Source: Litorimonas cladophorae (GTDB lineage: Bacteria; Pseudomonadota; Alphaproteobacteria; Caulobacterales; Maricaulaceae). From it: a stretch of 64,000 bases of DNA. Each line of letters begins with the position of its first letter. Within the stretch, counting starts at the first letter, position 1. The DNA lies in contig NZ_BMYV01000001.1 in the NCBI RefSeq assembly GCF_014652455.1, forward strand, positions 62,001-126,000, in the 5' to 3' direction. The position numbers and the translations under genes were made by a program. A model generated the notes under the pieces. It had not been told where the DNA came from, searched no databases, and worked only from the letters and a program-made list of their open reading frames with translations. Positions 61,549 through 64,000 of this stretch are shown one piece after another.

Positions 61549-61822
61549 AATGGGACGTCCGCGTGGTCGATACTCACGACGGAATACCGAGATAGAAAAA
61601 TGTTTTACGCGAATATCGATGTGCATTTTAACTCTCGCTAACTTGCACGACCACGCGGCGGTGTTTTGCGGAAGGCGGCCGGAATTTATATCCTGTCGTT
61701 CCAGACAGTTCAGCTCACACCATCAGGCCCCTCTATATCTGCGTTACCGGATATAAGTAAGCACACCGTCTCTCGATACAAACCAGTCACGTATACTTGC
61801 CTGTCCCGTGTCCGAGAGAACC
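61549..61822 (-). ncRNA. Structured leader RNA of the DEAD-box helicase gene (copy B)
   Basis: This lies in the 726-base gap between the helicase and DJ-1 genes, on the helicase strand. It is homologous to 54086-54384: 5' box at 61822-61800, 3' boxes at 61610-61552. Helices: CTCTCG (61818-61813) with CGAGAG (61775-61770), where copy A has CTTTCG with CGAAAG, a compensatory change; CCGCGTGGTCG (61658-61648) with CGACCACGCGG (61569-61559); the TCGGTAT hairpin; and GGGAC with GTCCC (61556-61552), again a pseudoknot. A possible -10 (TATGTT) is at the same distance before the 5' box. Remaining bases 61823-62033 hold only the probable DJ-1 promoter. Confidence 0.75.
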
Positions 61823-62033
61823 ATCTAAACATAGGGCTAAAATAAAGGACGGGGATTAGAATTTTCGAAAGCTCACTATTCTTGGGCTTTTTTAAGTTTA
61901 AAACAGGGAGAGATATTTTCTTCCCCTCGAATTCCCAACCTTATTTCATTGAATTGCAACTTCGAGGGCCGACGCGCGTTAGCTAATCAAGCAGCACGCG
62001 TTGCGCCCCAGAAATAGAATAAGGTTTACGCTC

Positions 62034-62708
62034 ATGAAAATTTTAATGGTTCTCACTTCACATGATAAACTTGGCGAAACAGGTAAAAAAACTGGATTTT
62101 GGTTAGAGGAATTTGCAGCGCCTTATTACGTCTTCAATGATGCAGGCGCGGATATCACATTGGCCTCTCCCAAAGGTGGAAGACCCCCAATTGACCCATC
62201 CAGCGATGCTGAAAATGCGCAAACAGAAGCGACGGAACGCTTTAAGGGCGATTCAGACGCGCAAGGACGACTGGATGGGACGCTTGGGCTGAGCACTGTA
62301 AATGCTGATGACTATGATGCGGTATTCTATCCGGGTGGTCACGGACCGCTCTGGGATTTGGCCGACGATCAGGACAGTATCGCTTTGATTGAGTCCTTCG
62401 CAAAGTCAGACCGCCCAATCGCAGCCGTGTGCCATGCGCCGGGTGTGTTTAAACACACAAATGGGAAAGACGGAAAACCGCTTGTTTCAGGTAAAACTGT
62501 GACAGGATTCACCAACACGGAAGAAGAGGCGCAGGGCCTAACGGATGTTGTGCCGTTCCTTGTCGAAGACATGCTGAAGGCCAATGGTGGGCAATATGAA
62601 AAAGGTGACGACTGGGCCAATTTCGTTGTGACCGACGGGAAACTCGTGACGGGTCAAAACCCCGCCTCGTCAGAGGACGCTGCACGCGCTCTGTTGAAGC
62701 TACTTTAA
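62034..62708 (+). CDS. DJ-1/PfpI family protein (type 1 glutamine amidotransferase-like)
   Basis: 224 residues from ATG 62034 (AAGG nine bases upstream). The Hsp31-like branch of the DJ-1/PfpI superfamily: MKILMVLTSHDKLGETG, KTGFWLEEFAAPYYVFNDAG, DITLASPKGGRPPIDP, YDAVFYPGGHGPLWDLADD and the nucleophile Cys in IAAVCHAPGVF. Members are chaperones or glyoxalase-like deglycases that respond to oxidative or carbonyl stress. The C-terminal VTDGKLVTGQNPASSED is also typical. Divergent from the helicase leader; followed by a terminator. Confidence 0.92.
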   Translation: MKILMVLTSHDKLGETGKKTGFWLEEFAAPYYVFNDAGADITLASPKGGRPPIDPSSDAENAQTEATERFKGDSDAQGRLDGTLGLSTVNADDYDAVFYPGGHGPLWDLADDQDSIALIESFAKSDRPIAAVCHAPGVFKHTNGKDGKPLVSGKTVTGFTNTEEEAQGLTDVVPFLVEDMLKANGGQYEKGDDWANFVVTDGKLVTGQNPASSEDAARALLKLL

Positions 62709-62714
62709 TAAAAG

Positions 62715-62740
62715 GCGCAGGAGGCCCCGCTCTCCTGCGC
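62715..62740 (+). other. Hairpin after the DJ-1 gene
   Basis: GCGCAGGAG, eight bases and CTCCTGCGC form a perfect 9-bp stem seven bases after the stop codon. No T-run follows; the proper terminator is probably the next hairpin at 62794. Confidence 0.5.
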
Positions 62741-62793
62741 GCCAGCTGCTGGGTTGCTCAGAAATAAGTCTTAGCATTCGGCAGCGATTAGTT

Positions 62794-62823
62794 CAGAGGG
62801 CTTAGCCCTCTGAGTGATTTTTT
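62794..62823 (+). terminator. Terminator of the DJ-1 gene
   Basis: CAGAGGGC-TTA-GCCCTCTG is a perfect 8-bp hairpin followed by AGTGATTTTTT. It overlaps the 3' end of the convergent small membrane protein gene; its loop is that gene's stop codon. Confidence 0.75.
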
Positions 62824-63050
62824 AAAGATTCAGAATTCTTCGCAATTTCTTTTTCGGTCTGCACCGACATTCGGAAGAAAAAACCAGCCGCGATACATGT
62901 CGCGATTACGGCGACGGCTTCGCCACCAAATTCCACGGCGTGGGGCGCATGCAAGCTCTGCATCAACAGCCATATAAGAGCCACGGCCACGACACCGATG
63001 ATCAGCATAATCAGCATCGTTTCGATCAATGCATTCAAATATATTTTCAT
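62802..63050 (-). CDS. Small two-helix membrane protein
   Basis: 82 residues with two predicted membrane helices (about 9-31, ETMLIMLIIGVVAVALIWLL, and 44-62, EAVAVIATCIAAGFFFRM) and a charged C-terminus (EKEIAKNSESLKNHSEG). I do not recognise a family. It is 33 bases after the CBS protein gene on the same strand and may be in its operon. Confidence 0.6.
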   Translation of the reverse strand: MKIYLNALIETMLIMLIIGVVAVALIWLLMQSLHAPHAVEFGGEAVAVIATCIAAGFFFRMSVQTEKEIAKNSESLKNHSEG

Positions 63051-63083
63051 AGTAAGCGCTTTCTGAGATTTACAAACGGAGGC

Positions 63084-63545
63084 TTAAGCCGCTTGTGAGT
63101 TGAGAGATTCTATAAGGTTAGCTTTGACTTGTTCGAGCTCGGCCTGATCCTGTTCATGGATTTTCGCCAAGATGTCGTGGCGGGTTACAGATCCAATGAG
63201 GCGATTGCCGTCTTGGAGAACCAAATGGCGGACTGAATGTTGTGCCATCAGATTTTCGGCGGTCGTCAGTAAATCGGATGTTCTGCAAAATGCTATCGTT
63301 GACCGCATCCAATCTTTTACTTTCTCACGGCAGATGGATGAGCCGGCGGTGCCCTTTAGCTTTACTGCGCATAGAATATCGGAATCGGTCAGTATTCCCG
63401 CAACACTCCCATCCGTCTTTGTCACCAAGACCGAGCTTTCTTCCAGCTGCGCCATCATATCGATGACCTCGTCCAAATATGTATCTCCGCTACAACGCGC
63501 TCTGTTGAAGTGGCCGCAGCGGACAAGTTCTTTTACCGTTTTCAT
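63084..63545 (-). CDS. CBS-domain pair protein
   Basis: 153 residues from ATG 63545, ten bases after the upstream gene's stop. Two CBS repeats form one Bateman module: SVLVTKTDGSVAGILTDSDI in the first and SVRHLVLQDGNRLIGSVTRHDI in the second. The C-terminal helix HEQDQAELEQVKANLIESL is shared in part with the next gene. CBS modules bind adenine nucleotides or similar ligands. The Shine-Dalgarno is weak, so translation is probably coupled. The two CBS genes are tandem paralogues. Confidence 0.82.
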   Translation of the reverse strand: MKTVKELVRCGHFNRARCSGDTYLDEVIDMMAQLEESSVLVTKTDGSVAGILTDSDILCAVKLKGTAGSSICREKVKDWMRSTIAFCRTSDLLTTAENLMAQHSVRHLVLQDGNRLIGSVTRHDILAKIHEQDQAELEQVKANLIESLNSQAA

Positions 63546-63555
63546 CAGAATATCT

Positions 63556-64000
63556 TTACGCGACGTCGGCCACACGCGCGCTTCTGGCGAGGTCGCGTAG
63601 GACTTTGACCTCAAGCTCATCCTGCTCATGCATTTTGCTTAAAATATCGCGGATGCTGATAATGGCAGTTGGTTTGCCCGCGTCCATCGCGACGATGTGC
63701 CTAATTTTGTGGCGTCCCATAAGTTTCAAAACTTCATTGAGTTTGGCAGAGACATCGCAGGTCACGACATTATGTGACATCCAATCTGAGGCTTTCGAGC
63801 TCTCGATTGATCGGCCTAGACTTTGTGTTTTATGCACGGCACGAATAATATCATGATCCGTAATAATGCCGCGCAGGATCGTCCCGCTTTCCATGACAAT
63901 GACTGCATTTCGACCGGTCTCAACCATCTTGGAGACGACTTCGTCAAGGAAGTCGTGTGGCAACGCGACCGGCAGGGGATTGGGGTTTTGACGAATAACA
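63556..64000 (-). CDS. CBS-domain pair protein, 5' end outside the window
   Basis: At least 147 residues; the frame stays open to the right edge (VIRQNPNPLPVALPHDFLDE at the visible start), so the true start lies beyond 64000. Two CBS repeats are complete or nearly so: RNAVIVMESGTILRGIITDHD and KIRHIVAMDAGKPTAIISIRD. The end SKMHEQDELEVKVLRDL parallels that of the following gene. Probably a signalling or metabolic sensor module; ligand unknown. Confidence 0.82.
   Translation of the reverse strand, partial: VIRQNPNPLPVALPHDFLDEVVSKMVETGRNAVIVMESGTILRGIITDHDIIRAVHKTQSLGRSIESSKASDWMSHNVVTCDVSAKLNEVLKLMGRHKIRHIVAMDAGKPTAIISIRDILSKMHEQDELEVKVLRDLARSARVADVA

Overview
The window is a 64 kb piece of a chromosome from an alphaproteobacterium, most likely a marine member of the Caulobacterales/Maricaulales/Hyphomonadaceae group. 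This rests on content: a full RcGTA-type gene transfer agent (GTA) cluster, a MucR/Ros regulator, DUF2336 and PAS_5 proteins, a PleC-like kinase and an alphaproteobacterial-type LexA box (GAAC-N7-GAAC). No rRNA or tRNA gene was seen, so the placement is inferred.

Layout. 1-2.6 kb: the start of an oligopeptidase B gene and a divergent DUF2336 gene. 2.8-11.2 kb: a ten-gene, overlapping Mrp-type cation/proton antiporter operon (E-F-G-A'C-B-C-D plus two more large proton-channel subunits and a small membrane protein), ending in a translationally overlapping MucR regulator. 11.4-20.1 kb: a PAS_5 protein, then two large YadA-like trimeric autotransporter adhesins with nearly identical 3' ends, flanking a membrane-bound ToxR/CadC-like regulator.

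20.5-37.7 kb: the GTA locus. It starts with gafY-gafZ-like activator genes (a DnaA-C-like protein and a DUF6456 protein) behind a candidate LexA box. These are followed by terS, terL, portal, g3.5, protease, capsid, g6-g10.1, a short tape measure, g12, g13, g14 and g15. Two sets of unrelated genes interrupt it: a three-gene set between terL and portal (an HTH-membrane-NBR1-type Ig protein, a DUF2726 protein and a TPR-like protein), and an AT-rich, oppositely oriented exported protein between capsid and g6. A 35-bp motif recurs upstream of terS and of portal, as if the second copy restarts transcription past the first insertion.

37.7-49.7 kb: a DnaJ-like protein, a PepSY-regulator-kinase operon, a DUF938 methyltransferase, a DegP-type protease followed by a second two-component pair, a PleC-like kinase and an EAL protein. 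49.7-64 kb: pepN, a DUF4240-ankyrin protein, typA, two TerB-like small proteins with a fumarylacetoacetase-family hydrolase, a free-standing ParB-like domain, a haloalkane dehalogenase, a DEAD-box helicase, a DJ-1 family protein and two CBS proteins.

The most unexpected signal is a pair of homologous structured RNA elements in the long leaders of typA (54086-54384, +) and of the DEAD-box helicase (61549-61822, -). They share sequence boxes, a conserved long-range stem, a probable pseudoknot and a compensatory base change. Both downstream genes belong to families tied to ribosome assembly and cold adaptation, so a shared RNA-level control is a reasonable hypothesis.
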